A stretch of DNA of 55,234 nucleotides from positions 1 to 55,234 of the forward strand of contig WHSW01000004.1 of the NCBI GenBank assembly GCA_009379895.1, given 5' to 3'. How positions within the stretch are numbered: position 1 is the first letter of the stretch; each line of letters begins with the position of its first letter. The stretch comes from Solirubrobacterales bacterium (lineage in GTDB: Bacteria > Actinomycetota > Thermoleophilia > Solirubrobacterales > 70-9). The position numbers and the translations under genes were made by a program. The notes under the pieces are model-generated. The model was not told where the DNA came from. It did not search any database and was given only the letters and a program-made list of their open reading frames with translations. Below are positions 26,437 through 35,425 of the stretch, in pieces.

Positions 26437-26485
26437 CACGCCGGGCTGATTTCCACAGCCTCGCAGTGGAATTCGGCCCGGCGTG
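26437..26485. repeat. 20-bp imperfect inverted repeat (long hairpin) between convergent genes
   Basis: The arms 26437-26456 and 26466-26485 pair over 20 bp with a single mismatch and one G-U pair around a 9-nt loop; the outer 10 bp (CACGCCGGGC/GCCCGGCGTG) are perfect. It lies in the 178-bp gap between the HtrA-like and DHA2 transporter genes, whose remaining sequence holds no gene. A two-way terminator is the simple reading; the absence of a T-tract and the length leave a mobile-element remnant or regulatory RNA possible. Confidence 0.7.
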
Positions 26486-26551
26486 GCGGGCGGGCGGGCG
26501 TAACGCGCGCGAACCGCTCCCGCGACGCGCGAGCCCGCGGCTGTCGCGCGC

Positions 26552-28003
26552 CTACCGCTCGCCGACGAGCTGCGGCTCGGGAGCGCCGGGAGCGCCCGGC
26601 CCCGCGCCCATGGCCCCGGCGCGGCGTGACGGGACCGCGAGCGCGGCGCAGAAGGCCGCGGCGGCCCCGACCGCCGAGATCGCGAAGGAGATCGTAAAGC
26701 CCGACTCCGCGGGCAGCGCGGTGCCCGCGATCACCTGGGCGGCGATCACGGTGGCGGCGATCTGGCCGCCGAGCGAGCCTCCGATCGTGCGCATGATCGT
26801 GTTCATCGCGGTCGCGACCGAGGTCTGGGTGCGGTCGACCGCCTCGACGATCAGGTTCGCCATCGAGGCGAAGGCGAAGGCGATCCCGAGGCCCATCAGG
26901 GCGGAGCCGACGTAGATCTCCCAGCGCTGGTCGTGGGCGACCGCGAGGAAGGCAAAGCTCAGCGCCGCGATCGAGGTCCCGAGCAGCAGCGGCAGCCGGG
27001 AGCCGAACCGGGTCCCGAGCCAGCCGGCGAGCGGCCCGGCGATCAGCATCACCGCCGCCGAGGGCAGCATGAAGAGCCCGGCCTCGGTGACCGTGGCGCC
27101 GAAGCCGAACCCGGTCTGCTCGGGGACCACCTGGACGAAGCGGGGGACGATGATGAACGAGCCGAACATCCCGAAGCCGACCAGGAGGCCGGTCAGGTTG
27201 GTCGTCCACACGCCGCGCCTGGCCATCATCCGCATGTCGACCAGCGGCGCGGGGACGCGACGCTCCCAGCGGATCCAGATCGCGAGCACGACCGCGGCGA
27301 GACAGAAGAGGCCGATCACGGCGGGCGAGGCCCAGCCCCATGCGTTGCCCTCGCTGACGCCGATCAACAGAGCCGAGAGACCCACGGCGAGCATCCCCGC
27401 GCCCGCCCAATCGATCCTCGACGGCGACTTGATCGGCGACTCGGGGACGAACAGGTGCGTGGCGACGACCGCGACCGCGACGGACACGAAGCCGAGCCAG
27501 AAGATCCACTCGTAGGAGAGGTTGTCGACGATCACCCCGCTGAGCACCAGGCCGGCGCCGCCGCCGATCCCGAAGGTGGCGCTGATCAGCCCGATCCCGG
27601 TCGCCACCCGCTCGGGCGGGAACTCGTCGCGGATGATCCCGAAGGCGAGCGGGAAGACGGCGCCGCCGACCCCCTGGATCGCACGACCGGCGATCAGCAA
27701 CGCGATCGAGTGCGAGAGCGCCGCCACCAGCGAGCCGAGCCCGAAGACGATCAGGGTGATGACCAGCAGACGCTCCTTGCCGAACATGTCGCCGAGCCGG
27801 CCGACGATCGGGGTCGCGATCGAGGCGGTGAGCAGGTAGACGGTGAGCACGAAGGTGACGGTCGTCGTCGAGGTGCCGAGATCGCGCTGGATCTCCGGCA
27901 GCGCCGGGGCGACCATCGTCTGCGACAGCGCGTAGGCGAGCGCGCTGATCACCAGCACCCCGAGGGTGAGCCCGTAGTGCTGGCGGGCGGGCTCGGGACT
28001 CAC
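26552..28003 (-). CDS. MFS transporter, DHA2 (EmrB/QacA) family
   Basis: A 483-residue drug:H+ antiporter with about 14 hydrophobic helices. It has the DHA2 segment FVLTVYLLTASIATPIVGRLGDMFGKERLL for motif A and, further on, IQGVGGAVFPLAFGIIRDEFPPER and GPLAGWLGTRFGSRLPLLLG. The C-terminus (after AALAVPSRR) is a Gly/Ala/Pro-rich tail. GTG at 28003 overlaps the stop of the MarR gene by 4 bases (GTGA), so the pair is translationally coupled. Probable efflux of a toxic compound recognised by the MarR protein. Confidence 0.88.
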   Translation of the reverse strand: MSPEPARQHYGLTLGVLVISALAYALSQTMVAPALPEIQRDLGTSTTTVTFVLTVYLLTASIATPIVGRLGDMFGKERLLVITLIVFGLGSLVAALSHSIALLIAGRAIQGVGGAVFPLAFGIIRDEFPPERVATGIGLISATFGIGGGAGLVLSGVIVDNLSYEWIFWLGFVSVAVAVVATHLFVPESPIKSPSRIDWAGAGMLAVGLSALLIGVSEGNAWGWASPAVIGLFCLAAVVLAIWIRWERRVPAPLVDMRMMARRGVWTTNLTGLLVGFGMFGSFIIVPRFVQVVPEQTGFGFGATVTEAGLFMLPSAAVMLIAGPLAGWLGTRFGSRLPLLLGTSIAALSFAFLAVAHDQRWEIYVGSALMGLGIAFAFASMANLIVEAVDRTQTSVATAMNTIMRTIGGSLGGQIAATVIAAQVIAGTALPAESGFTISFAISAVGAAAAFCAALAVPSRRAGAMGAGPGAPGAPEPQLVGER

Positions 28004-28509
28004 CGGCGCTCCCCGATCGCCGCGGCCAGCGCACGCAGCAACCCGGCGGCGCGCTCGCGATCGCCGGGCTCGAGCGACTCGTAGACGGCGCGGCGCTTGG
28101 CCGCGACCAGGTCGCGCTTGTGATCGAGCAGGCGGCGGCCGCGTGCGGTGAGCGCGACGATCACGCTGCGGCGGTCCTCGCTCGAGGGCCGGCGCTCGAC
28201 GACGCCGTGGCGCTCGAGCGCGTCGAGCGTGCGCGTCGCGGTCGGCTGCGCGACGCCCGCGGCATCGGCGAGCGCGCCGACGGGCAGGCTGTCGACGCGG
28301 TCGCGCTCGGCGAAGGGGTAGAGGAGCTGGAACTGAGCGAGGCTGAGCCCCTCGCGCTCGGCCTCCTGCGCCGCGCGGCCGCGTGCGCGGCGGATCGCGG
28401 CGAAGAACTCGTCCCAGGCCGCGTCGAAGTCCGCGCGCCCGTCGGCCGACGGGCGCTGATCGCGGGTGTCTCCCGAGGCGGCGGCGGGGCCTGGGTCGGC
28501 GATCGGCAT
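28000..28509 (-). CDS. MarR-family repressor of the DHA2 pump
   Basis: A 169-residue winged-helix regulator. The dimer helices DAAWDEFFAAIRRARGRAAQEAE and GDRERAAGLLRALAAAIGE flank a core with LSLAQFQLLYPFAE, the recognition helix AQPTATRTLDALERHGVV and the wing RRPSSEDRRSVIVALT. ATG at 28509. It is the first gene of the unit and overlaps the pump gene by GTGA. AT-rich TAGC repeats lie just upstream and are a likely operator. Confidence 0.88.
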   Translation of the reverse strand: MPIADPGPAAASGDTRDQRPSADGRADFDAAWDEFFAAIRRARGRAAQEAEREGLSLAQFQLLYPFAERDRVDSLPVGALADAAGVAQPTATRTLDALERHGVVERRPSSEDRRSVIVALTARGRRLLDHKRDLVAAKRRAVYESLEPGDRERAAGLLRALAAAIGERR

Positions 28510-28518
28510 CGCGCGAGG

Positions 28519-28542
28519 TTAGCAACTAGATAGCTAGCTACA
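28519..28542. promoter_or_regulatory. probable MarR operator (TAGC-rich)
   Basis: The stretch 28519-28542 contains the perfect palindrome TAGCTAGCTA (28531-28540) next to TAGCAACTAGA. It is conspicuously AT-richer than its surroundings and lies 10-33 bp before the MarR start. Position and symmetry suggest autoregulation. Confidence 0.5.
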
Positions 28543-28616
28543 TATTCGCCCGCATCCGCGTGCGTCGCGGGCCCAATGCCCAGGGCGTCGTCCGAGCGAT
28601 CTGCGAACATGCGTTC

Positions 28617-29644
28617 GTGCGTTGGGAGAATCTGGAGAGAGGAGAGAGCACGCAGGGCTCGCTCCCCGGTCTGGGTGAGGTCGTGGTCCGCACGTTCGAG
28701 GCTCCGGAGGCGCTCGGCATCCGCTTTCACGAGGTGCAGGCGCGTTCGGCGATCAACGAGGTGCCAAAGCGTTCGCGGATGCCGTTTCGTTACACGATCA
28801 ACCCTTACCGCGGGTGCACCCACGCGTGCGTCTTATCTACTGCTTCGCGCGGCCCACGCACGCCTACCTGGACCTGAACGCGCGCGAGGACTTCGAGCGC
28901 GAGATCGTGGTCAAGGTCAACCTGCCGGAGCTGGTGCGGGCCGAGCTGGCGAAGCGATCGTGGCGGGGCGATCACGTGGCGCTCGGCACCAACACCGACC
29001 CCTACCAGTGGGTCGAGGGGCGCTACGAGTTGACGCGCGGGGTCTGGGAGGCGATGCGCGACTTCCGCAACCCATGCTCGGTGCTGACCAAGTCCCCGCT
29101 GCTGCTCCGCGACCTGTCGCTGTTTCGGGAGCTGGCCGCGCGCACCGAGTTCGTCGCCAACCTCTCGATCCCGACGCTCGAGGAGCGGGCGTGGCGGGCG
29201 ACCGAGCCGCACACGCCGCATCCGCGCAAGCGGGTCGAGGCGGTCGCCGAGCTGAACCGCAACGGGATCCCGACCGGGGTCCTGGTCGCGCCGCTGATGC
29301 CGGGCGTCAACGACGACCCGCGACAGGTCGAGGAGCTGCTCGGGCTGCTCGGCGAGGCGGGCGCGCAGAGCGTCGGCGGCGTCGGCCTGCACCTGCGCGG
29401 CGAGGTGCGCGAGATCTGGTTCGACTGGCTGCGCCAGTACCGGCCGGACCTGGTCGCCCACTACGAGGAGCTCTACGCCCGCGGCGCCTACCTGCCCAAG
29501 CACGAGGCCGCCCGGCTCTCGAAGCTGGCGCGCGGGCCCTCGGGTCCGCGCAGGTTCACCTCCGAGCGCCGTACCGGGCACGAGCGCTCGGTCACTAGGG
29601 CGGCGCCGGCGCCGGCGCCGGCAACCCAGCCGAGGCTCTTCTGA
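28617..29644 (+). pseudogene. Rv2578c-family radical SAM protein, frameshifted inside the 4Fe-4S motif
   Basis: All parts of an Rv2578c-like radical SAM enzyme are present: the N-terminus VRWENLE ... SLPGL, HEVQARSAINEVP, PFRYTINPYRGCTHAC, then in another frame YCFARPTHAYLDLN, ALGTNTDPYQWVEG, LTKSPLLLRDL and the C-terminal QPRLF. The reading frame changes exactly inside the CX3CX2C cluster: after GTC (Val) at 28830-28832 five extra bases TTATC (28833-28837) precede TAC TGC. Cys 1 and 2 are in one frame and Cys 3 in the other. The extra bases look like slippage at TCTTATCTA. As written the gene gives a 86-residue fragment plus a body without its own clear start. A sequencing or assembly error is a serious alternative, since the rest looks intact. 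Confidence 0.85.
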
Positions 29645-30911
29645 GCGTGAGCGCGACGGCCACGGTCGCCAGGGCGCAGGCGGCGGCCAGCGCGAACGCC
29701 GCCGAGTAGCCGCCGAGGGCCGCGGCGGCGCCGGCGAGCGGACCGCCGACGCCCATGCCGAGGTCGAAGAAGGCCGTGAAGGTCCCCATCGCGACGCCGC
29801 GGCGTTCCTCGGGCACCCGGTTGACGACGAGCAGCGCCAGCGACGGGAACAGCAGCGAGAACCCGGCCCCCATCGCCATCGCCCCGATCAGCGCCGCTGC
29901 GAAGCTGTCGGCCGCCGCGATCACCACCAGGCCGGCCGCCTCGACGAGCGCGGCACCGATCGCGCAGCGGATCGACCCGTAGCGATCGGGCAGCCAGCCG
30001 CCGACGACCCGCATCGCGACGACGCTCACCGCGAAGGCAGCGAACACCGCCGCGCCGTGGCCGATCGCGCGCTGGTCGAGGTGCAGGACGACGAACGCGG
30101 CCATCGCCGCGTAGCCGACGATCCCGAGCGCGAGCCCGAGTCCCGGCCGCAGCGCCTCGCGGGCGAGCAAGGCGCGCTCGTACTCGTAGTCGTGGCGCGG
30201 GCGAAAGCGCTCGGGGATCCGGATCGCGACCAGGGCGCCGAGCAGGGGGGCGGCGGTCGCGACCGCCCAGACCCAGTCGAAGCTCGACGCATGCAGGACC
30301 AGCTCCCCGAGTGGGGGGCCGAGCGCCAGCCCGCCCCAGATCGCGAGCCCGTAGAGGCCGATGATCCGCCCGCGGCGCTCGGGCGGGGCGAGATCGACGA
30401 TCCAGGCCGACCCGGCCGTGTAGACGGCGCCCTCTCCGGCGCCGAGGAACAGGCGCGAGGCGATCACCCCGACGATCCCCGCCGGGACGAAGAGCAGCAG
30501 GCCCGAGACCGCGGTCAACAGCGAGCCGACGAGCACCACCCGCTTGCGCCCGCGCCGGTCCGCCAGGTGCCCGGCGAGCGGCCGGCAGGCGAGGCCGGTG
30601 ATCGCGAAGGCGCCGGTCACGATCCCGACCTCGAGGTCACCGCCGCCGAGCGGCCCGGAGACGTAACGGGGCAATATCGGGAGCGTCGCACCGACCGAGA
30701 GCAGGCCGAGCCCGGTGACGATGAAGATCCCGGCGAACGCCGCCTGGGCGGCCGAGAACCGCCCGGCCAGGCCGCCCGTCCGCTTGTCCTGGCCGCCGAC
30801 GATCGCGCAATGATCGACGATCAGCAGCCGCTCAAGCGCGGCGCTACTCAGGGCGCGACGCCAGGGGCGCCCCGAACGCGACAAGGTCCCCGCATGACGT
30901 CGCGTGTGCAC
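29595..30911 (-). CDS. MFS transporter
   Basis: A protein of up to 438 residues with 12 predicted membrane helices. The first helix begins near residue 50 (AAFAGIFIVTGLGLLSVGATLPILP), motif A is GHLADRRGRKRVVLVG, and the second half has GGWLPDRYGSIRCAIG. The cytoplasmic N-terminus of about 50 residues is long for the family; GTG at 30911 is the only good canonical start seen, with a TTG nine codons later. The last 50 bp overlap the 3' end of the convergent radical SAM gene, encoding an Ala/Pro tail. The upstream region holds two tandem palindromes. Substrate unknown. Confidence 0.78.
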   Translation of the reverse strand: MHTRRHAGTLSRSGRPWRRALSSAALERLLIVDHCAIVGGQDKRTGGLAGRFSAAQAAFAGIFIVTGLGLLSVGATLPILPRYVSGPLGGGDLEVGIVTGAFAITGLACRPLAGHLADRRGRKRVVLVGSLLTAVSGLLLFVPAGIVGVIASRLFLGAGEGAVYTAGSAWIVDLAPPERRGRIIGLYGLAIWGGLALGPPLGELVLHASSFDWVWAVATAAPLLGALVAIRIPERFRPRHDYEYERALLAREALRPGLGLALGIVGYAAMAAFVVLHLDQRAIGHGAAVFAAFAVSVVAMRVVGGWLPDRYGSIRCAIGAALVEAAGLVVIAAADSFAAALIGAMAMGAGFSLLFPSLALLVVNRVPEERRGVAMGTFTAFFDLGMGVGGPLAGAAAALGGYSAAFALAAACALATVAVALTLRRASAGLPAPAPAPP

Positions 30912-30925
30912 CCGTAGGCACCCAT

Positions 30926-30963
30926 GTAAGCCTGCTTACCCGGCCGGGTGTCAGCCTGCTGAC
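30926..30963. promoter_or_regulatory. two tandem 14-bp palindromes between MFS and acetate permease genes
   Basis: GTAAGC-CT-GCTTAC (30926-30939) and GTCAGC-CT-GCTGAC (30950-30963) are both perfect apart from the shared CT centre, with centres 24 bp apart. They differ by one symmetric base pair change, so the symmetry is preserved in both half-sites. This is the pattern of a pair of sites for one dimeric regulator. They lie 83 bp before the acetate permease and 15 bp before the divergent MFS gene. Confidence 0.75.
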
Positions 30964-31045
30964 CGGCGCGTCGTTTCCCCGGTGTCGACCCGACGCAATT
31001 GGGTAGGGCCGCCGCAAGGGAAATCGCTCCAACAGGAGGAGACAT

Positions 31046-31705
31046 ATGGAAGCGACGACTGCTCCGGGCGCGCGCTCGGGGGCGCGGCCAACGGATGCCA
31101 CCGCCGGGGAATCCGCCCGCGAGGCGGTGGAGACGGTGCCGGCGCCGATCGCCGACCCGGCGCCCCTCGGCCTGGGCGCGTTCGCGTTGACGACGTTCGT
31201 GCTCAGCTTCTTCAACGCGGGCCTGGTCAGCGACGCGGGCGAGCCGATCGTCTTCGGCCTCGCGATCGCCTACGGCGGCCTGGCGCAGCTCCTGGCCGGG
31301 ATGTGGGAGTTCAAGAACAACAACACGTTCGGCGCCACGGCGTTCACTTCGTTCGGGGCCTTCTGGCTCTCGCTGGCCGCCTACGCGCTGTTCTTCGCCG
31401 AGTCGATCCCGGCCGAGAACGTGGGCGACGCGGTCGGCCTGTACCTGATCGCGTGGGGCATCTTCACCGCCTACATGTGGATCGCCTCGTTTCGGGTCAG
31501 CCTCGCGGTCATGCTCGTCTTCGCGCTCCTGGCGCCGACCTTCGTCGTGCTCGGGATCGGCGATGCGGCGGGCAACGAGACGATCACCCACATCGGCGGC
31601 TGGCTCGGGATCGCGACGGCCGTGGTGGCCTGGTACGCGTCGTTCGCCGGGGTCACGAACAAGACCTTCGGGCGGGTGGTGCTGCCGGTGCGCCCGCTGA
31701 AGTGA
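31046..31705 (+). CDS. acetate uptake transporter, GPR1/FUN34/YaaH (SatP) family
   Basis: A 219-residue inner-membrane carrier with six hydrophobic helices (about 42-205). The family signature appears as ADPAPLGLGAFALTTFVLSFFNAG at the start of helix 1, with FGLAIAYGGLAQLLAGMWEFKNNNTFGATAFTSFGAFWLS following; Asn/Thr residues of FKNNNTFG and the Phe-rich helix 3 belong to the substrate path in SatP structures. Its ~40-residue N-terminal tail is disordered. A GGAGGA site precedes ATG at 31046. It is followed by acetyl-CoA synthetase, which traps imported acetate. Confidence 0.93.
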   Translation: MEATTAPGARSGARPTDATAGESAREAVETVPAPIADPAPLGLGAFALTTFVLSFFNAGLVSDAGEPIVFGLAIAYGGLAQLLAGMWEFKNNNTFGATAFTSFGAFWLSLAAYALFFAESIPAENVGDAVGLYLIAWGIFTAYMWIASFRVSLAVMLVFALLAPTFVVLGIGDAAGNETITHIGGWLGIATAVVAWYASFAGVTNKTFGRVVLPVRPLK

Positions 31706-31717
31706 GCTGATGCGACA

Positions 31718-31748
31718 CCCTCGTGCGGGCCCGTCGCCCGCACGAGGG
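31718..31748 (+). terminator. strong hairpin between acetate permease and acs
   Basis: CCCTCGTGCGGGC and GCCCGCACGAGGG form a perfect 13-bp stem around a CCGTC loop, starting 12 bp after the permease stop. There is no T-tract. It may end or reduce transcription into acs, or protect the permease mRNA 3' end. Confidence 0.65.
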
Positions 31749-31807
31749 GTCACGACGCACCGGCGTAGGCTAGGCCGAAGAACCGCAGCGAGGAAGGAAG
31801 GGAGACC

Positions 31808-33826
31808 ATGGCAAGTGAACCCGCGAGCGCAACCGGTGACGGTGGTGGCGATGCGATGGCCGCGATCGAGGTCCTGGTGCGCGAGGGAAGGACCTTCCCG
31901 CCGTCGGACGACTTCGTCGCCCAGGCCCTGATCAAGGACGCCTCGGTCTACGAGGACGCCGAGCGTGACTACGAGGGCTTCTGGCTCGAGCGGGCGAAGG
32001 AGTTCGTCGAGTGGTTCACCGAGCCCACCGAGTCGCTCGAGTGGGACCCGCCGCACTGCACCTGGTTCGCCGACGGCGAGCTCAACGTCTCCTACAACTG
32101 CCTCGACAAGCAGGTCAACGCCGGCCGCGGGGACAAGGTGGCCTACCACTACGTCCCAGAGCCGCCCGACGAGGAGCATCGCTCGATCACGTTCGCGGAG
32201 CTGCGGGACGAGGTCAGTCGCTTCGCCAACGCGCTTCGCGGGCTCGGCGTCAAGAAGGGCGACCGGGTCGGGATCTACATGGGCATGGTCCCCGAGCTGC
32301 CGATCGCGATGCTCGCCTGCGCGCGGATCGGCGCGCCGCACGTGGTCGTCTTCGGTGGCTTCTCCGCCGACTCGCTGGGTGAGCGCATGGAGAGCACCGG
32401 CGCCTCGGTGCTGATCACCCAGGACGAGGGCTGGCGCAAGGGCAAGAAGATCGCGCTGAAGGCGATCGCCGACGAGGCGGTCAAGCTCGCCCCCACCGTC
32501 GAGCGGGTGATCGTCCTGCGGCGGACCGGCGACCAGGTGCCGTTCGCCGAGGGGCGCGACCTGTGGTGGCACGAGCTCGTCGAGGGCGAGTCGACCGAGT
32601 GCGAGCCCGAGCGCTGCAACGCGGAGGACGTCCTCTACCTGCTCCACACCTCCGGCACGACGGCCAAGCCGAAGGCGGCGCAGCACACCACCGGCGGCTA
32701 CCTGACCTACGTCTCATGCACGCACAAGTGGATCTTCGACGTCCACGACGAGGACGTCTGGTGGTGCGCGGCGGACGTCGGCTGGGTCACCGGCCACAGC
32801 TACATCGTCTACGGGCCGCTCAACAACGGCACCACCGGCGTGCTCTACGAGGGCGACCCCGCCTACCCGGCGGTCGACCGCCATTGGGAGATCGTCGAGC
32901 GCTACCGGGTCAACCAGTACTACACGGCGCCGACCCTGATCCGCGCCTTCATCAAGGCCGGCCCCGAGCACCCGCAAAAGCACGACCTCTCGTCGTTGAA
33001 GCTGCTCGGGACCGTCGGTGAGCCGATCAACCCCGAGGCCTGGGTCTGGTACTGGAAGTACATCGGCGGCGAGCGCTGCCCGGTCGTCGACACGTGGTGG
33101 CAGACCGAGAACGGCGGCATCCTGATCTCGGCCCTGCCCGGGCTGACGACCCTGAAGCCGGGCTCGGCGACGGTGCCCTTCCCCGGCAACCAGCCCGCGA
33201 TCCTCGACGAGCAGGGCAACCCGGTCCCGCAGGGCCAGGGCGGCTACATCGTGATGACGAAGCCGTGGCCCGGCATGTTCCGCACCCTGTGGGAGGACGA
33301 CGAGCGCTTCGTCTCCAACTACTTCTCCAAGTACGGCCCGTCGGTCTACTTCGCGGGCGACGGCGCCAAGCAGGACGACGACGGCTACTACTGGCTGCTC
33401 GGCCGGATCGACGACGTGATGAACGTCTCCGGGCACCGGCTGTCGACGATCGAGATCGAGTCGGCGCTGGTCGCCCACGAGGCCGTGGCGGAGGCGGCCG
33501 CGGCGGCGGCCCCCGACGAGCTGACCGGCCAGACGCCGCTCTGCTTCGTGGTCCTGCGCAGCGGCTACGAGCCCTCCGATGAGCTCGCCGCGGAGCTGCG
33601 CGAGTGGGTCGGCACGCAGATCGGCAAGATCGCCCGCCCGAAGGCCGTGCTGTTCGGCGCCGATCTGCCGAAGACCCGTTCGGGGAAGATCATGCGGCGG
33701 CTGCTCAAGGACATCGCCGAGGGCGCCGAGCTCGGCGACACCACCACCCTTCGCGATCCCGAGATCGTCGAGGCGCTGAAGCGCGAGGCCGACGAGTCGC
33801 TCGGCAGGCAGGCGGCGGCGTCGTAG
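31808..33826 (+). CDS. acs: acetyl-CoA synthetase (AMP-forming)
   Basis: A 672-residue ANL-superfamily ligase that activates acetate to acetyl-CoA through acetyl-AMP. Residues 1-110 contain the ACAS_N domain (YEDAERDYEGFWLERAKEFVEW). Core motifs are A3-like LHTSGTTAKPKAAQHTTGGYL, WWCAADVGWVTGHSYIVYGPL with the acetate-pocket Trp later in VDTWWQTENGG, and the hinge FAGDGAKQDDDGYYWLLGRIDDVMNVSGHRL. The C-terminal lysine used for adenylation and inactivated by acetylation is Lys627 in TRSGKIMRR. The P-loop reads SGTTAKPK where SGSTGKPK is usual. ATG at 31808. It follows the acetate permease. Confidence 0.96.
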   Translation: MASEPASATGDGGGDAMAAIEVLVREGRTFPPSDDFVAQALIKDASVYEDAERDYEGFWLERAKEFVEWFTEPTESLEWDPPHCTWFADGELNVSYNCLDKQVNAGRGDKVAYHYVPEPPDEEHRSITFAELRDEVSRFANALRGLGVKKGDRVGIYMGMVPELPIAMLACARIGAPHVVVFGGFSADSLGERMESTGASVLITQDEGWRKGKKIALKAIADEAVKLAPTVERVIVLRRTGDQVPFAEGRDLWWHELVEGESTECEPERCNAEDVLYLLHTSGTTAKPKAAQHTTGGYLTYVSCTHKWIFDVHDEDVWWCAADVGWVTGHSYIVYGPLNNGTTGVLYEGDPAYPAVDRHWEIVERYRVNQYYTAPTLIRAFIKAGPEHPQKHDLSSLKLLGTVGEPINPEAWVWYWKYIGGERCPVVDTWWQTENGGILISALPGLTTLKPGSATVPFPGNQPAILDEQGNPVPQGQGGYIVMTKPWPGMFRTLWEDDERFVSNYFSKYGPSVYFAGDGAKQDDDGYYWLLGRIDDVMNVSGHRLSTIEIESALVAHEAVAEAAAAAAPDELTGQTPLCFVVLRSGYEPSDELAAELREWVGTQIGKIARPKAVLFGADLPKTRSGKIMRRLLKDIAEGAELGDTTTLRDPEIVEALKREADESLGRQAAAS

Positions 33827-33829
33827 CGC

Positions 33830-35347
33830 CTACCGCCCGAGCTCGCGCAGCTGTGCGCGCTTGACCTTGCCGCTGGCGGTCCGCGGCAGCGTCTCGACGA
33901 AGTCGACGATCCGCGGGTACTTGTAGGGCGCGGTGACGGCCTTGACGTGATCCTGGAGCTCGCGCGCGAGGCCCGCCGAGGGCCCGCGCTCGCGCGGGAC
34001 GACGATCGCGCGGACGATCGCGCCCCGCTCGGCATCCGGCGCCGAGACCGCCGCGGCCTCGGCGACGGCCGGGTGGCTGAGCAGCGCCGACTCCACCTCG
34101 AACGGGCCGATCCGGTAGCCGGCGGAGAGGATCAGGTCGTCGTTTCGCCCCTCGTACCAGAGGAACCCGTCCTCGTCGCGGCGGACGACGTCGCCGGTCG
34201 GCCACCACTCGCCCGCGAACGGCTCGCCGTCCAGGTAGCGGGCAAAGAAGGTGGGGCAGCTCTCGACTCGGAGCTGAAGCTCGCCAGCGCGTCGGTCGCC
34301 CTCCGGCTCGCCGGGCCCGGCCTCGCGCTCCGGCTCGCCGTCGCGGGCCTCGCGCTCCTCGACGATCCGCAGCTCATAGCCGGGCAGCGGCCGGCCCATC
34401 GAGCCCTCGCGCAGCGGGTCGCCGACCAGGTTCCCAGTCAGGTGCCCGGTCTCGGTCTGGCCGTAGCCGTCGCAGATCTCCAGGCCGCAGCCCTCGCGCC
34501 AGGCGGCGATCACCTCCGGGTTGAGCGCCTCGCCCGCCGAGACCGCCCGGCGCACGGACGGCAGCGGGCGCAGGCCGGCGCGCTTGGCGAGCACCCGGTA
34601 CTCGGTCGGCGCCTGGCAGAGCACGCTGACCCGCTCGCGGTCGATCAGCTCGAGGCGCTCGGGGGGCTCGAAGCGACCGTCGACGATCATCGCCGCGGCC
34701 CCGCACAGCCAGGGCGCGACGAAGACGTTGCGCGCCGACTTCGACCAGCCGGTCGCGGTCGTGCACCAGACGAGGTCGCCGTCGCGGGCGCCGAGCCAGC
34801 TCTCGGCCTGCGAGCGCTGGCCGGGCAGGTAGCGCTGGGCGTGAAGCGCCGCGCGCGGCTCGCCCGTTGTTCCCGAGGTGAAGACGATCAGCGCCGGGTC
34901 GGCGGGGTCGAGCTCGGCGACCGCCATCGGCGTCGCCCCCGGGAGGTCCTCGTCGAGCGCCGCCGAGACCTCGCCCAGGGTCATGTAGGCGATGCCGTCG
35001 GGCAGCTCGCCGAGCAGCTCCTCGTCGCCGACGCACAGCGCCGGGCCCGCGACGCCGGCGCGCAGCTCGAGGTCCTTGCGCCGCAGCTGCGTGTTGCAGG
35101 GCAGGGCGACGGCACCCATCCGCCAGCAGGCGAGCATGCTCAGCACCCACTCGAGGCGGTTGCCGACCAGGGTCATGACGACGTCGCCGCGACCGACGCC
35201 GCGGGCGCCGAGCGCGCCCGAGAGCCCCGCGGACATCGCGATCAGCTCGCCGAAGTGCCAGACCCGCCGCTCGCCGTCACGATCGATCGCCAGCAGCGCC
35301 GGCCTCGCCGCCGCGAAGCGCTCGAGCACGTCCTCGATGAAGTTCAC
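33830..35347 (-). CDS. acyl-CoA synthetase (medium-chain/ACSM-like AMP ligase)
   Basis: A 505-residue ANL ligase shorter than Acs and without the ACAS_N domain. Motifs are FTSGTTGEPRAALHAQRYLPGQ, TATGWSKSARNVFVAPWLCGA (ACSM/benzoate-ligase type), DGYGQTETGHLTGN, WWPTGDVVRRDEDGFLWYEGRNDDLILSAGYRIGPFEVE and the C-terminal catalytic Lys in PRTASGKVKR. A 35-residue acidic insert (EREARDGEPEREAGPGEPEGDR) interrupts the C-domain before the hinge. Its stop lies 3 bp from the convergent acs stop. The MarR gene 78 bp upstream on the same strand may regulate it. Likely substrate: a carboxylic or fatty acid; not resolved. Confidence 0.88.
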   Translation of the reverse strand: MNFIEDVLERFAAARPALLAIDRDGERRVWHFGELIAMSAGLSGALGARGVGRGDVVMTLVGNRLEWVLSMLACWRMGAVALPCNTQLRRKDLELRAGVAGPALCVGDEELLGELPDGIAYMTLGEVSAALDEDLPGATPMAVAELDPADPALIVFTSGTTGEPRAALHAQRYLPGQRSQAESWLGARDGDLVWCTTATGWSKSARNVFVAPWLCGAAAMIVDGRFEPPERLELIDRERVSVLCQAPTEYRVLAKRAGLRPLPSVRRAVSAGEALNPEVIAAWREGCGLEICDGYGQTETGHLTGNLVGDPLREGSMGRPLPGYELRIVEEREARDGEPEREAGPGEPEGDRRAGELQLRVESCPTFFARYLDGEPFAGEWWPTGDVVRRDEDGFLWYEGRNDDLILSAGYRIGPFEVESALLSHPAVAEAAAVSAPDAERGAIVRAIVVPRERGPSAGLARELQDHVKAVTAPYKYPRIVDFVETLPRTASGKVKRAQLRELGR

Positions 35348-35425
35348 CGGCGGCAGTCTGTCGCACCGAGGCTCGGCGACGGCATCACCCGCACGGGTAG
35401 TGCGAACCGCGGTGCTCGGCGGCGG

